DNA of 64,000 bases from Hyphomicrobium sp. NDB2Meth4 (GCF_900117445.1 NZ_FPEJ01000003.1:496001-560000), one strand, 5' to 3'. Shown: positions 26,201 to 35,437, counted from the stretch's first letter. The notes: generated by a model from the sequence alone, not told the origin. Numbers and translations: made by a program.

Positions 26201-26227
26201 GCGCCCCTGCCTTTCAGCAGGAGCGCC
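26201..26227 (-). other. Stem-loop between xoxF and xoxJ
   Basis: CCTGC / GCAGG stem with a 6-base loop, extended by GCGC / GCGC after one mismatch, located 17 bases past the xoxF stop. It has no T-run. It may protect the 3' end of xoxF mRNA and allow much higher xoxF than xoxJ levels. Confidence 0.4.
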
Positions 26228-26243
26228 GTCACTGTCACTGGCG

Positions 26244-28133
26244 TCAGTCCATGACGCGGAAGGTGAACAAGGTGCCCGCCTGCGGGATCTTGTCCAGGTT
26301 GGCAGCCTTGGTCATCGCGGTTGCACCGATCGCGCCGAACTTGTCGTCGAGATCGAGACCTGCGGTCACCGGCACGCCGATCCAGCCGCCGATGCCGACG
26401 AGGATCGATACGTACTGCTTGCCCTTGACCTTGTAGGTGATCGGGTTGCCGATCATGCCCGAGGCAAGCTTGCGGTGCCAAAGGATCTTGCCCGACTTGC
26501 GGTCGACAGCGCGGAAGTCACCACCGAGCGAGCCGTAGAACATCAGGCCGCCGTCGGTGACCATCGTGCCACCCCAGTTCGGATACGGATCCGGGATCTC
26601 CCAGTCCGCCTTGCCCGTCAGCACGTCGAACTTCTTGATCTTGCCCGTCGTGCCAGGCTTCTCGGGATACATGTACACGTTGGCGAACACGTACACCGTG
26701 CCCTGCTGCGTGTGCGTGCGCTCCTGCGGCTCCAGTTCCATGCACCAGTTGTTGGTGGGGCAGTAGAACTTGGCCGGATCCTTCGGATCGACCGCACAAG
26801 GCTGCTGGTCTTTGCCGCCCATTGCAGACGGGCAGGCAGAGACGTTGCGGCCACGCTCGAGCGGAGAGTGCTCGCGCACCTTGATCGGACGACCGGTCTT
26901 CAGGTCGATCTTCTCGGCCCAATCCACGGTGACGTACTTGTTGGCGCGCAGCAGCGTGCCGTCCGCACGGTCGAGAACGTAGGCAAAGCCGTTACGATCG
27001 AAGTGAACCAGCGCCTTGTGATCCTTCCCGTCGACCTTCATGTCGACCAGGATGTTCTCGTTGACGCCGTCATAGTCCCACTGGTCGAACGGAGTCATCT
27101 GGTACGCCCAGACGGCCTCGCCGGTGTCGACCTTGCGAGCGAAGATCGTCATCGACCACTTGTTGTCGTGGGTGCCGTCGTTGCACTCCTCGTGGCTCTT
27201 GTCCGGGCAGCGATAGGCCGGGCTCCACAGACCGGGGTTGCCGGTCGAGTAGTAGACGAGCTTCAGGTCTGGGTCATAGCTGTACCAGCCCCAAGCAGAA
27301 CCGCCGCCGATCTTCCAGTCTTCGCCGGGGAAGCCCTTGATGCCGAGATCCTGGCCATAGGTGCCGTAGTGCGGGTTGGCCTTGTTGGTGTCCGGCGTGA
27401 GGCACACGTCTTTGTCCGAACCGGTCGAATGGCAGTCCCAAACCTTCTTGCCATCCTTGAGATCGTACGCCGTCACGCGGCCGCGGGCTGCGAACTCGTC
27501 GCCGCCGAAGCCGATGATGACGAGGTTCTCAGCGATCAGCGGAGCCGAAGTGATGGTCTCGCCATGCTCGGGATAAGCGTGCTTGACGACCCAGGCTTCC
27601 TTGCCCGTCTGCGCGTCGAGGGCGATCACGTAGCCATCGAGCGTGCCGTAAACGAGCTTGCCATCAGCGTAGGAAGCACCACGATTGACAGTGTCGCAGC
27701 ATGCGCGCGGCACGGCCGATTCATCGCGGTCGTCCTTCTTCACGTAGTTCCAGACCTGCTTCGGGTTGTCTGGATCCGTCAGATCGAGACCCTGCGCAAT
27801 GTTGCACTGAGCCATGTTGGGGCAGCCGGAGATGAAGAACATCATCGGCTTGCCGCCGACGTCTTCGATGAACAGCGGCTGGCCTTCGTGTCCGCGCAGT
27901 GCGCCGGTCGACTGCGACCAGATCATCTGCAGCTTGCCGACGTTGTCGGTGCTGATGTCCTTCAGCGGGCTGTGACGCGTCAGCTTGTTGTCGCGGCCTG
28001 GCGCCGGCCAAGTGTTCGGGTCTTGAGCCCGCTTCTCGATTTCCTCGTTGGCCATGCCGGGTGCGGCAAGTCCGATCAAGGCGGCCATCACTCCGCCGAC
28101 TAGGCGGATGGCCCCTTTCCTCGTGATATGCAT
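26244..28133 (-). CDS. xoxF: Lanthanide-dependent PQQ methanol dehydrogenase XoxF
   Basis: A 629-residue periplasmic quinoprotein oxidising methanol (and possibly formaldehyde) with PQQ, passing electrons to XoxG. It has a signal peptide (MHITRKGAIRLVGGVMAALI, cleavage near GMA), the vicinal disulfide pair in VPRACCDTVNRG and repeated propeller tryptophan-docking motifs. The active site reads FDQWDYDGVNENI: the first Asp of DYD is the catalytic base and the second is the extra ligand that marks lanthanide-binding enzymes; Ca-type MxaF has a smaller residue there. The ATG at 28133 has GGAGGA 6 bases upstream. It is the first gene of the cluster. Confidence 0.96.
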   Translation of the reverse strand: MHITRKGAIRLVGGVMAALIGLAAPGMANEEIEKRAQDPNTWPAPGRDNKLTRHSPLKDISTDNVGKLQMIWSQSTGALRGHEGQPLFIEDVGGKPMMFFISGCPNMAQCNIAQGLDLTDPDNPKQVWNYVKKDDRDESAVPRACCDTVNRGASYADGKLVYGTLDGYVIALDAQTGKEAWVVKHAYPEHGETITSAPLIAENLVIIGFGGDEFAARGRVTAYDLKDGKKVWDCHSTGSDKDVCLTPDTNKANPHYGTYGQDLGIKGFPGEDWKIGGGSAWGWYSYDPDLKLVYYSTGNPGLWSPAYRCPDKSHEECNDGTHDNKWSMTIFARKVDTGEAVWAYQMTPFDQWDYDGVNENILVDMKVDGKDHKALVHFDRNGFAYVLDRADGTLLRANKYVTVDWAEKIDLKTGRPIKVREHSPLERGRNVSACPSAMGGKDQQPCAVDPKDPAKFYCPTNNWCMELEPQERTHTQQGTVYVFANVYMYPEKPGTTGKIKKFDVLTGKADWEIPDPYPNWGGTMVTDGGLMFYGSLGGDFRAVDRKSGKILWHRKLASGMIGNPITYKVKGKQYVSILVGIGGWIGVPVTAGLDLDDKFGAIGATAMTKAANLDKIPQAGTLFTFRVMD

Positions 28134-28882
28134 TGCGCTTCCTCCGTATCCACGCTTATTCGCGCTTCCCGATGAACTGCGGCGAGCAAAGCTCCGCTGT
28201 TCGCAGGCTCGATGGCCTCCGTTGCAGCATTCAGCTCGTCCAGCAGCTCCACCCCCAGCCGCATGCCCGTGGACTGCGACTTGAAAAATGCGGAGAGACT
28301 CTCGCGACCAGAAGCCTGGCCAATTCACTCCCGCTCAGGTAGCGCGGCGTTTTGACATTAGTTGCCGCGTTTACCCCCCGATAGGGGATGACTTCCCGCC
28401 GCAATCGACAATTTTTTCCCCTTCACAATGTCTTGATTGAGCATGCCGCGTTGCCAGAAATGGCAGCGCTCGACGGGCATCGAGGGATTGAAATATGCCG
28501 TAAACCGCGAGCTTTTCGGCTGCTTCCAGCGAAGCACGCACGCAAAAAAAGAAGCGGCCAGGCGCCCAGAAGACCCTAAATGAAGGTAACGGTCATCTCG
28601 GCGCCCGGCCGCAAAGCGTGGCACCCAAAGCGTATGAAATGCCTGCGTCTGCTGCCAGTGGAGGCATTCCCGCTGGCATAAGCAATGTTCGCCTTATCGA
28701 ATTGCACTTCATTCCCGAACGACGAAAACATCCCGCAAACAAAGGGGTTTTCGACGCACCTGCGCGTTTCACGATCGCGTCATCGGATCCGGACCACTCG
28801 TGCGCAGAACGAAGAGATCTCGTCAGCGACCCCAACGCCCCAGCGTCTTAATGCGGCGCGACGTTCATGAAGCGCTTCTGCG
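28134..28882. other. Intergenic region upstream of xoxF
   Basis: About 750 bases between the xoxF start and the fadL-type stop. It should contain the xoxF promoter in its left half (28134-28543), where a short inverted repeat CCCC-GATA-GGGG lies at about 28376-28388. The right half looks like a long 3' region of the fadL-type transcript ending in a terminator-like hairpin. Short frames on both strands here lack coding character. Confidence 0.5.
28544..28612 (-). terminator. Terminator-like hairpin insulating xoxF from fadL-type gene
   Basis: A 13-base imperfect inverted repeat (28554-28566 with 28600-28612, one mismatch) followed on the minus strand by TTCTTTTTTT. The loop is long (33 bases), so it is less certain than a compact terminator. 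It lies about 270 bases after the stop of the FadL-type gene and about 410 bases before the xoxF start. Confidence 0.5.
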
Positions 28883-30202
28883 CTATTTCAAGGCAGACGG
28901 AGATTCGTCTGCACCCCACACGGTTTTGAAGCCGAACGAGAGCACATCCATCCTGACGTCGGCAGTCCCGAGCAGCGACGGCGTCGCGAACTGCGTCGAC
29001 GCGCCGGTGCGATCGAACGGGGCGTTGTCCTCGAAGAACACGTGACTGTAGGAAACATCCCAGCGCGTCGATGGGCTGATCATGTATGAGGCGCCGATGC
29101 TCGCCCACACACGATTGCTGTCCGGATCCTGCACCAGGCGCGTCTTTGGACCGTCGACCGGGGAAATCTCGTAGGCGACACCTGTCCGCAGAGTGATGGA
29201 CCGCGACCAATCGTATTCGCCGCCGAGCGCGAACAGCCAGCCGTCGCGCCAATTGAAATCGAGAGTCGACGCGGTCGCGCCAGACGGCGACCCGAGGAAT
29301 GCGCCCTGAAGCTCAATGGGTACGACACCCAGCCGGCTCCAGTTTACCCATTCCACTTCCGCCAGAAGCCGCGTCGTTGGCGAGATCGACTGGCGCACAC
29401 CCAGTGACAGCATCTCTGGCAGAGTCAGCGATGCCTTAATGGGCGCTTCGTCAAGCCCCGTCAGTGTAAGATGCCCCTTGACGGTGTGATCGACTGCGGA
29501 CCGAAAGCCGAGCCCGATCAATGTCCATGACGTCGGCGCATAGTTGATGCCCAGAACGTATCCAAGACCGAAATCGTCAGCCCTCAGAGCGGCAGTGCCG
29601 AAAGGCGTATCTGCCGTTTGCCGCTTCAGGTCGAAGTAGTTGACCTGCAAACCCGCCGCCACGTTGAGCCCCGGCGCGATCTCATAGGAAATGATGGGCG
29701 CCGCACTGAGATTGAAGACTTCCGTCGTCAGCCCCTGATACCGCCCCACCCAGTCGGCATCCTGAACCTTCGTTCCCAACCCGAACGGCGCGGTAAGGCT
29801 CAAGGCCAACACCGTCTTGCTATCGAGACGCCATGTGGCAAAGCTCGCGCCCACGATGGCATTGCGACCGATGTCGGTGTCAGCTTGTCCGGTGACGAGT
29901 TGGTCCTGGGGATTGGTGACGGTGAGCCCCGCGGACATCAGGACCACGGTGTAGCTCGACTCGAACTCGAGCCCCTTGCCGGCGAAACTTGCAGTTGCCG
30001 GATTCCACGCAATGGATGTCAAGCTCGGACCGCCCGCTGCGGCTCCCGCAAACGACATGCCTTGGTAATAGGCGGACTGCTCTATGCCGAACCCGCCAGC
30101 CATCGCCCCCTGGACAGACGCTGACAATAGAAGACATGCTGCCGTCACGGATCGTGTGCCCGGAATACTCCGCACGACGATGGACCCGACGTTGCTTGTC
30201 AT
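28883..30202 (-). CDS. FadL/OmpP1/TodX-type outer membrane transporter
   Basis: A 439-residue outer-membrane beta-barrel of the FadL family, which takes up hydrophobic molecules. After a signal peptide (about residues 15-36, ending GAMA) the mature N-terminus GGFGIEQSAYYQGMSFAGAA, followed by GPSLTSIAWNPATASFAGKG, is the typical FadL hatch region. Many alternating beta strands follow and the protein ends with the aromatic strand DVLSFGFKTVWGADE. The substrate is unknown; its place upstream of xoxF raises the possibility that it serves the methylotrophic lifestyle, but the genes appear to be separately transcribed. Confidence 0.88.
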   Translation of the reverse strand: MTSNVGSIVVRSIPGTRSVTAACLLLSASVQGAMAGGFGIEQSAYYQGMSFAGAAAGGPSLTSIAWNPATASFAGKGLEFESSYTVVLMSAGLTVTNPQDQLVTGQADTDIGRNAIVGASFATWRLDSKTVLALSLTAPFGLGTKVQDADWVGRYQGLTTEVFNLSAAPIISYEIAPGLNVAAGLQVNYFDLKRQTADTPFGTAALRADDFGLGYVLGINYAPTSWTLIGLGFRSAVDHTVKGHLTLTGLDEAPIKASLTLPEMLSLGVRQSISPTTRLLAEVEWVNWSRLGVVPIELQGAFLGSPSGATASTLDFNWRDGWLFALGGEYDWSRSITLRTGVAYEISPVDGPKTRLVQDPDSNRVWASIGASYMISPSTRWDVSYSHVFFEDNAPFDRTGASTQFATPSLLGTADVRMDVLSFGFKTVWGADESPSALK

Positions 30203-30512
30203 GTGCTGCGCTCCCCAAGGCTAAAAAGCCTTACGAAGAGGCAGTGAATCGCTCAACAGCCGCCTGTTATTTACTTGTGAACAACGGTTGCATGGGGCGC
30301 TAATAACTTGCCCCTGGGAAGTAACGGCCTCCACCACTGACGGAAGGGCCTCGATCTTCTTGGAATTTAGATCACTCATCGCCGTGTCGAGCGTCAGCGG
30401 CGCCCCCGTGAACGGCGCCCGCGCGCCGGCGTCGATCATCCGCAGCACCGCCGCCCCTCGGCGCCTGCTGTCAGCGCCGAGGGTATCGCGCCGGACGTGC
30501 TGCCCCCTCCCG
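30203..30512. other. Gene-free stretch between secF and fadL-type gene
   Basis: About 310 bases. A 9-bp perfect hairpin (CCTCGGCGC / GCGCCGAGG, 30456-30482) lies 30 bases past the secF stop but lacks a T-run; a weaker GGGGC / GCCCC pair is at 30294-30314. A 122-codon minus-strand frame crosses it without coding character. The promoter of the FadL-type gene should be here. Confidence 0.45.
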
Positions 30513-31493
30513 TCAGCCGACGCGCTCGATTTTCTTCGTTTCTGCTCTCTCGCCCGCCGGCGCCGCATCACGGGACGCAAGGCCGTCACGTCGCACGCCG
30601 AGATAGCCCAGCAGCGGCGCCGCGAGGAAGACCGACGAATAGGTGCCGATCACGACGCCCAGCACCATAGCCAGCGAGAAGTTGAAAAGGACATCGCCGC
30701 CGAACAGCAACAGCGCAATCAATGCCGCCAACGTCGTCGCACCAGTCAGAACGGTTCGCGAGATTGTCTCGTTGATCGAGGTGTTGATCAGATCGTTGAT
30801 CTCCATCTTTTTGTAGCGCCGCAAATTCTCTCTGATGCGGTCAGAGACAACGACCGTGTCATTCACCGAATAACCCAGCACCGTCAGTAGCGCCGCCACG
30901 ATCGAAAGATCGAATTCCAACTGAAACAGCGCGAAGATGCCGGCGACCAGCAGCACGTCGTGCACGAGCGCAACGATCGCTCCGAATGCGAACTGCCAGT
31001 CGAAGCGCACCCACACGTAAAGCACGATGGCAATGAGCGAACCGAACACCGCCAGGATGCCGTTCCGCCGCAACTCCCCCGACACCGCCGGTCCCACCAC
31101 TTCAACGCGCCGCTGCTCGAACCCCGGGCCGAGCACATCGATGATGGCGTGCATGGCCGCCTGTTGTTCCGCCTCGCCGCCCGGCTGCGTCTCAACGCGG
31201 ATCAAGACGTCATGCTCGCTGAAGGCCTGAATCTGCACGCTTCCCAGGCCAAGCTCACCGAGCTTGCCGCGCAGATCCGGAATGTCAGCCGGCCCGTCGA
31301 GCGACTGCACTTCGATCACTGTGCCGCCTTTGAAGTCGACGCCGTAGTTGAAGCCCAAGACCGCCATGGCGAGCAAGGATGCAACCATGCAGATCAACGA
31401 CAGCGCCAATGACAGTCCTTTGACGCGCATGAAGTTGATCCGCGTGCCGTGCGGAAAGAAGTCGAAGCCTTTGAAGTCGGGAATGAAGAACAT
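30513..31493 (-). CDS. secF: Protein translocase subunit SecF
   Basis: A 326-residue inner-membrane protein of the SecDF complex, which uses the proton gradient to pull exported proteins across the membrane. It has six membrane segments and the SecF motifs GFNYGVDFKGGTVIEVQ, FGSLIAIVLYVWVRFDWQFA, LLTVLGYSVNDTVVVSDRIREN and RTVLTGATTLAALIALLLF. I start at the ATG giving MFFIPDFKG (31493). SecD is not adjacent: the upstream neighbour is a small exported protein. In most relatives yajC-secD-secF are contiguous or fused. Confidence 0.94.
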   Translation of the reverse strand: MFFIPDFKGFDFFPHGTRINFMRVKGLSLALSLICMVASLLAMAVLGFNYGVDFKGGTVIEVQSLDGPADIPDLRGKLGELGLGSVQIQAFSEHDVLIRVETQPGGEAEQQAAMHAIIDVLGPGFEQRRVEVVGPAVSGELRRNGILAVFGSLIAIVLYVWVRFDWQFAFGAIVALVHDVLLVAGIFALFQLEFDLSIVAALLTVLGYSVNDTVVVSDRIRENLRRYKKMEINDLINTSINETISRTVLTGATTLAALIALLLFGGDVLFNFSLAMVLGVVIGTYSSVFLAAPLLGYLGVRRDGLASRDAAPAGERAETKKIERVG

Positions 31494-31615
31494 TGCAGAG
31501 TCCTGCATATCGCGCGCGGCTCACGGAGCCGGCGACGTGCTACAGCAAGCCCGTGCGTGCAGGATCGTCCCGCAGGCTAGGGCTGGATCGAGTGTGAATT
31601 GAGTAAGGCGGTTGC

Positions 31616-31990
31616 TTAGCCGCGCGGGGGCGCCCGGGCACGACACCCCGGCATCACGCATTCAACGCGTGCGTCAATCGATGTGGCGGTCTGCTCACCT
31701 GAAACGTCGCAAAGCACGACGTACCAGCCGGGTTCAATTCCAGAGTGCTCTGGAGCTGAAGGAACCTTGCCCGCGTCCCGCCCGATCGCCGCCGACAGCC
31801 GCACCACCGCGGTCGCACGCGGGACGTCGAACGCATGTTTTTCTTGGCGCGCCGATACGATGGTGTCGGCGATGCGCTCCGCTGCCGGCGATGCGGCCGC
31901 CTCGCCTGCACAGAGCCAAGCCAATGCTGCGACGAGCGTTGCGACAACCGCATACATCGGCCGCGAAAGTTTTCTTGCCGATGGGTGCAT
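31616..31990 (-). CDS. Exported hypothetical protein (124 aa)
   Basis: A 124-residue protein with a signal peptide (RPMYAVVATLVAALAWLCAG, cleavage near AAA around residue 34), then a soluble part with IADTIVSARQEKHAFDVPRA, GWYVVLCDVSGEQTATSIDA and two C-terminal cysteines (RVECVMPGCRA). No family recognised. The ATG at 31990 is preferred, with AGGTGG 5 bases upstream; a GTG three codons earlier is also open. It lies upstream of secF on the same strand with about 120 bases between. Confidence 0.6.
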   Translation of the reverse strand: MHPSARKLSRPMYAVVATLVAALAWLCAGEAAASPAAERIADTIVSARQEKHAFDVPRATAVVRLSAAIGRDAGKVPSAPEHSGIEPGWYVVLCDVSGEQTATSIDARVECVMPGCRARAPPRG

Positions 31991-32102
31991 GGCGACCACC
32001 TGCCACGGTTCAAGTTATGGGGGCGGGGGCGGAGCCGTTAGCGGCCGCTTAACGCCGTGCACCTGCAAGTCCCCGAGCGAACCGCTTCGTGCTTCGGAGA
32101 TA

Positions 32103-32177
<75 letters not shown>

Positions 32178-32442
32178 GATTGGATGACCCTGGCCCGCCA
32201 CGGCGGACAGCAAGAGCGCTGCCGGTGTAATCGGCGCGGAGCAGTCTGGCAAGGCGCAAAACGCGCTGCCCCCGCTTGGAACGTGGCCGCCTAGAAATTA
32301 TGACCGATCTGATTGGCTTTTCAGCACCATAGCACGCGCCTCGATCCCCAGCTGCCGCGGCCGGCCCACGCAGGCGACGAACGCGAAACGGCCGCCGGGC
32401 TCATCGCCACGGCGGCCGTAGTCAACTCAACGGAGTGCCGGA

Positions 32443-32739
32443 TTAGCGGTCGCCGCCAGGGATGCCCTGCTCTTCCATCTGCGGGAGGCTCTCGCCGCCC
32501 TTTTCCTGCAGCTCAGGGCCGAGGTCCGGAGCCGGGTTGTTGCCGAACTGGTTCTGCTCCTGATCGACGATCGAGCGGTCGGGACCGCGCGAAGCACCGG
32601 CATCAACGTCCGGCTGGGCCGAACCGCTGTACTGGTCAGCTTCTTCCTGCGGGATCGACTCGGCGAAAGCCGGTGCGAAAGAAAGAGCGCCCAGCATGCT
32701 GGAAGCAGCAATGATTGCGATGATCTTAGAGGTCGACAT
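32443..32739 (-). CDS. Small exported acidic protein (98 aa)
   Basis: A 98-residue protein with a signal peptide (MSTSKIIAIIAASSMLGALS, cleavage after FAPAFA near residue 26) and a polar, acidic, probably disordered mature part rich in Gln, Glu, Asp, Gly and Pro (EADQYSGSAQPDVDAGASRG). No domain recognised. GGAG lies 9 bases before the ATG. Periplasmic or secreted location is likely. Confidence 0.68.
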   Translation of the reverse strand: MSTSKIIAIIAASSMLGALSFAPAFAESIPQEEADQYSGSAQPDVDAGASRGPDRSIVDQEQNQFGNNPAPDLGPELQEKGGESLPQMEEQGIPGGDR

Positions 32740-32927
32740 GACGTTTCAACTCCACCAAAAAGCTACCTGTCACTTCTCGAACGCCTGTCTCCCAAGCGCC
32801 CCGAACGTGCCACCGTCCGATGCGCAAAACATAGGCTGACAACCCCTAAAGTTCCGCTCGCGAAGCGCTGACAATTGAAACGAATGCCATAGAGATTTCG
32901 TTGTAATTCGCACCTTTCACTATGGCG

Positions 32928-33890
32928 TCAGTATTCCAGCGCCGCACCCATGAAGATCGTCTGGGTGATGCTCTCGCCGCCCCCCGCGTTCCAGCCGCGG
33001 TAGCGTTCAGTGCCGGTTGTATAGTTGACGTCGGCCGAGGGGCCTTTGCCGAGCTGCCACTGCTGCAGGTCGTATTCCGCCTTCAATAGAAGGTTTTCCG
33101 TCAGCCGGTATCCAAGGTGCGCGTTGGCGCCGATCATGTTGCTCTCGCCGAACTTCTCAGTGAAGAGCAGCGTTCGCAGATGATGGTCGTCCTCGTCTTG
33201 CCCCTGTGCCCACCAGGATCCGATGACGCGCCCCTGCAGCGCCCAGCGTCCCCATTCGCCGTTGAATTGAGCGCCGAGGTAAGGCGCCTCCCACACCTGA
33301 TCGTAGCTGATCGACAACCGTCCAGGCGTGAAGGACGTGTAATTGCTCGGACCATCCATGGCTTGCCATGACTGGCTATCACGCTTGTAGCCGGCCAGCG
33401 CAGTCAGCGCGATCGACTGCGTGCGATAGAATGTGGCCGCGGCGTAGGCATCGACCGAAAGATAGGATTCAAGTGTCGTGTCCGGGTGATGCGAATGACA
33501 GTAGCCGTTTGGGCAATCGGCATAGTCCGGCTCGCTCGGCCTGTACCAATCATAGTCATCCATCGTGGAGCCGTCGGTGACGTTGGTCACGAAGCGCGCG
33601 CCGACCGCGAGCCAGTTCCACGGCCGTACCGCGACGCCGCCCTTGAACACCAGATTGTTGTCAAACGCCCAAACGAGCTGGCTGAGCCTCGAGCCGTCGC
33701 GGCGATAGACGAACTCGTTCGCCTCGCCCTGCATGATGCCAAGGCCGACTTCGACCTCCACACCTTTAACGATGGGCAATGGCTCAGCCGTCTTCACAGC
33801 TTGATAGCCGTCTGCACTAGCGCCGCCGGCTAATGCAGACCCAAGAACAGCAATAGTGGCCCACCGCCACCGCAACTGCTTCCCGTCCAT
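32928..33890 (-). CDS. Omptin-family outer membrane protease
   Basis: A 320-residue predicted ten-stranded outer-membrane barrel of the omptin type (OmpT/Pla). Signal peptide MDGKQLRWRWATIAVLGSAL, cleavage near ASA. The first catalytic Asp pair is in GSTMDDYDWYRP (DxD), followed by the conserved HPDTTLESYLSVDAYAA; the Asp-His pair is plausibly in GQDEDDHHLRTL. These correspond to Asp83/Asp85 and Asp210/His212 of OmpT. Two extra Cys/His clusters (YADCPNGYCHSHH) sit in a surface loop. The C-terminus ends with an aromatic barrel strand (IFMGAALEY). The start at 33890 gives the signal peptide. Next to it is a PagL-type gene. Confidence 0.78.
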   Translation of the reverse strand: MDGKQLRWRWATIAVLGSALAGGASADGYQAVKTAEPLPIVKGVEVEVGLGIMQGEANEFVYRRDGSRLSQLVWAFDNNLVFKGGVAVRPWNWLAVGARFVTNVTDGSTMDDYDWYRPSEPDYADCPNGYCHSHHPDTTLESYLSVDAYAAATFYRTQSIALTALAGYKRDSQSWQAMDGPSNYTSFTPGRLSISYDQVWEAPYLGAQFNGEWGRWALQGRVIGSWWAQGQDEDDHHLRTLLFTEKFGESNMIGANAHLGYRLTENLLLKAEYDLQQWQLGKGPSADVNYTTGTERYRGWNAGGGESITQTIFMGAALEY

Positions 33891-34004
33891 TGTCGCCCCC
33901 GTTTCCCCGAGTCGTTGCAAGCTCGGCGATTCGCAACCGCGACAACAAGTGAACACTTGGCAGTTCAGGAATGAATTTGTCAGTTGGGTCTGAGGCGGGT
34001 CAGT

Positions 34005-34553
34005 TCAGAACCGGTATCCATATCGGACACCTAGTCGGTCCATCCCCTCGTTCGGCGACACCGTATAAGCGTTCGACATGTGTTCGAAGTAGACCGACAG
34101 GCTATTGTGATCGTCGAACCGGTATCCGACTTCGGCAGGGATATGGAACAGCACGCGCGAGCCGAGCGCCTTGCGGTCCCAGTCCTCGAGCTTCAGCTGC
34201 CCATTGTGCACCGCAGCACCAAGGCCAAGGCCGAAGAAAATGCCGCTCGGCGTCTCGTATTGCCAGCGCGCATCGATATAGCCATCGCTGGTAGCCCCGA
34301 CGGTCGAGATCGAACCGCCGATTGCCGGTCGGATCGTTCCACCCAGAAATGCGACGGACGGCGACAGCAGCGCCTCGACGTTGATATCAGCAGAGTTGGG
34401 CTCGGCCTGGAAACCGCTCCACAGGCCTGGCACATCGTGCCACAGCACGCCGAGTTTCAGCTCGTCGATGAGCGGGCCAGCCGCTGCGATATCGGCGCCT
34501 AAGATGACGCTGGCGGCGACTGAGGCCAGCAGCAGAATGCGAATATGTGCCAT
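34005..34553 (-). CDS. pagL: PagL-type lipid A 3-O-deacylase
   Basis: A 182-residue outer-membrane protein of the PagL / acyloxyacyl hydrolase family, which removes the 3-linked acyl chain from lipid A. Signal peptide RILLLASVAASVILGADIAA. The catalytic His-x-Ser motif reads YFEHMSNAYTV near residue 155, and the C-terminal GMDRLGVRYGYRF strand is typical. Barrel strands alternate throughout. The ATG at 34553 is preferred over a GTG at 34559. It lies directly upstream of the omptin gene, 114 bases apart on the same strand, and both could remodel the outer surface. Confidence 0.85.
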   Translation of the reverse strand: MAHIRILLLASVAASVILGADIAAAGPLIDELKLGVLWHDVPGLWSGFQAEPNSADINVEALLSPSVAFLGGTIRPAIGGSISTVGATSDGYIDARWQYETPSGIFFGLGLGAAVHNGQLKLEDWDRKALGSRVLFHIPAEVGYRFDDHNSLSVYFEHMSNAYTVSPNEGMDRLGVRYGYRF

Positions 34554-34832
34554 GCACACACTTTAGCGCATGTCCCTGGCCCCGACTGTGGCTGCGGCAG
34601 GTCACCTCGCAAATTTGCTCCCCAAGTGGCATTCCGATGCCACTTGCCCTCCAGCACAGGTTGCATAGCCCGTCGGGCCAGCTTCCGATTGCGGCCCAAA
34701 CGCCCCATATGAGGGAACGAGGCAAAGTTTCGCCTCCACGTAGTCTCCGGGAGTTGCGCCCTGTCGCCACAGGGTGTTGTCTTGCCACCCGCGCCGCAAA
34801 CGCCTAAGAGCCGCCAACACCAAGAGCTTACC

Positions 34833-35435
34833 TTGCAAAAAAAGCACAAAGACTCCCTCGTGGATCAACATGACCGCCCCAGCCGCTCCGAAGTAGAGGA
34901 AGCGGTACGCACCATCCTGCTCTGGACCGGCGAAAATCCGGACCGCGACGGTCTGCGCGATACGCCCAAGCGTGTCACCAAGGCTTTCGAGGAGTACTTC
35001 CGCGGCTATCACGAGGATCCCGAAGAGATCCTCTCCACCACCTTTGAGGAAACTGCCGGCTACGACGAGATGATCGTGCTGCGCGGCATCCGCTTTGAAA
35101 GCCACTGCGAACACCACATGGCGCCGATTATCGGTCGCGCCTGGGTCGCCTACATTCCTAATGGGCGCGTCGTCGGCATCTCAAAGCTGGCTCGGGTCGT
35201 GGAGGTTTACGCCAAGCGGCTTCAGATTCAGGAGAAGATGACCGCGCAGATCGCCAACGCGATCGACGCAGTGCTGCAGCCCCAGGGTGTCGCCGTCGTC
35301 CTCAAGGCCGAGCACTTCTGCATGACTGCGCGCGGCATCATGAAGCCGGGCACAGACCTCGTCACCTCGCGCATGCTCGGGTGCTTCCGCGACAACCCGA
35401 CAACGCGCCAGGAATTCCTCTCGATGATCGAGTAG
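34833..35435 (+). CDS. folE: GTP cyclohydrolase I
   Basis: A homodecameric enzyme converting GTP to dihydroneopterin triphosphate, the first step of folate/pterin synthesis. Visible signatures: [20 protein letters not shown], zinc site [19 protein letters not shown] with Cys and His ligands, [20 protein letters not shown], and [15 protein letters not shown] with the second zinc Cys. The start is uncertain: no ATG precedes the conserved core in this frame. TTG at 34833 (AAGAG 6 bases before) is used here; TTG 34782 and GTG 34860 are alternatives. It converges with truA, two bases apart. Confidence 0.93.
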   Translation: MQKKHKDSLVDQHDRPSRSEVEEAVRTILLWTGENPDRDGLRDTPKRVTKAFEEYFRGYHEDPEEILSTTFEETAGYDEMIVLRGIRFESHCEHHMAPIIGRAWVAYIPNGRVVGISKLARVVEVYAKRLQIQEKMTAQIANAIDAVLQPQGVAVVLKAEHFCMTARGIMKPGTDLVTSRMLGCFRDNPTTRQEFLSMIE

Positions 35436-35437
35436 GT

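Noticed and set aside
26475-28103. 542-codon plus-strand frame opposite xoxF
   Set aside because: Antisense shadow of a highly conserved gene; no domain or ribosome binding site.
28134-28328. N-terminal extension of xoxF to 28328
   Set aside because: The ATG at 28133 has an ideal ribosome binding site and begins a signal peptide; the extension has neither.
28593-28835. 80-codon minus-strand frame upstream of xoxF
   Set aside because: It lies in the probable 3' region of the FadL-type transcript, has no good start signal, and ends inside the terminator-like hairpin.
30221-30589. 122-codon minus-strand frame between secF and the FadL-type gene
   Set aside because: Overlaps the end of secF and has Arg-rich, non-protein-like composition.
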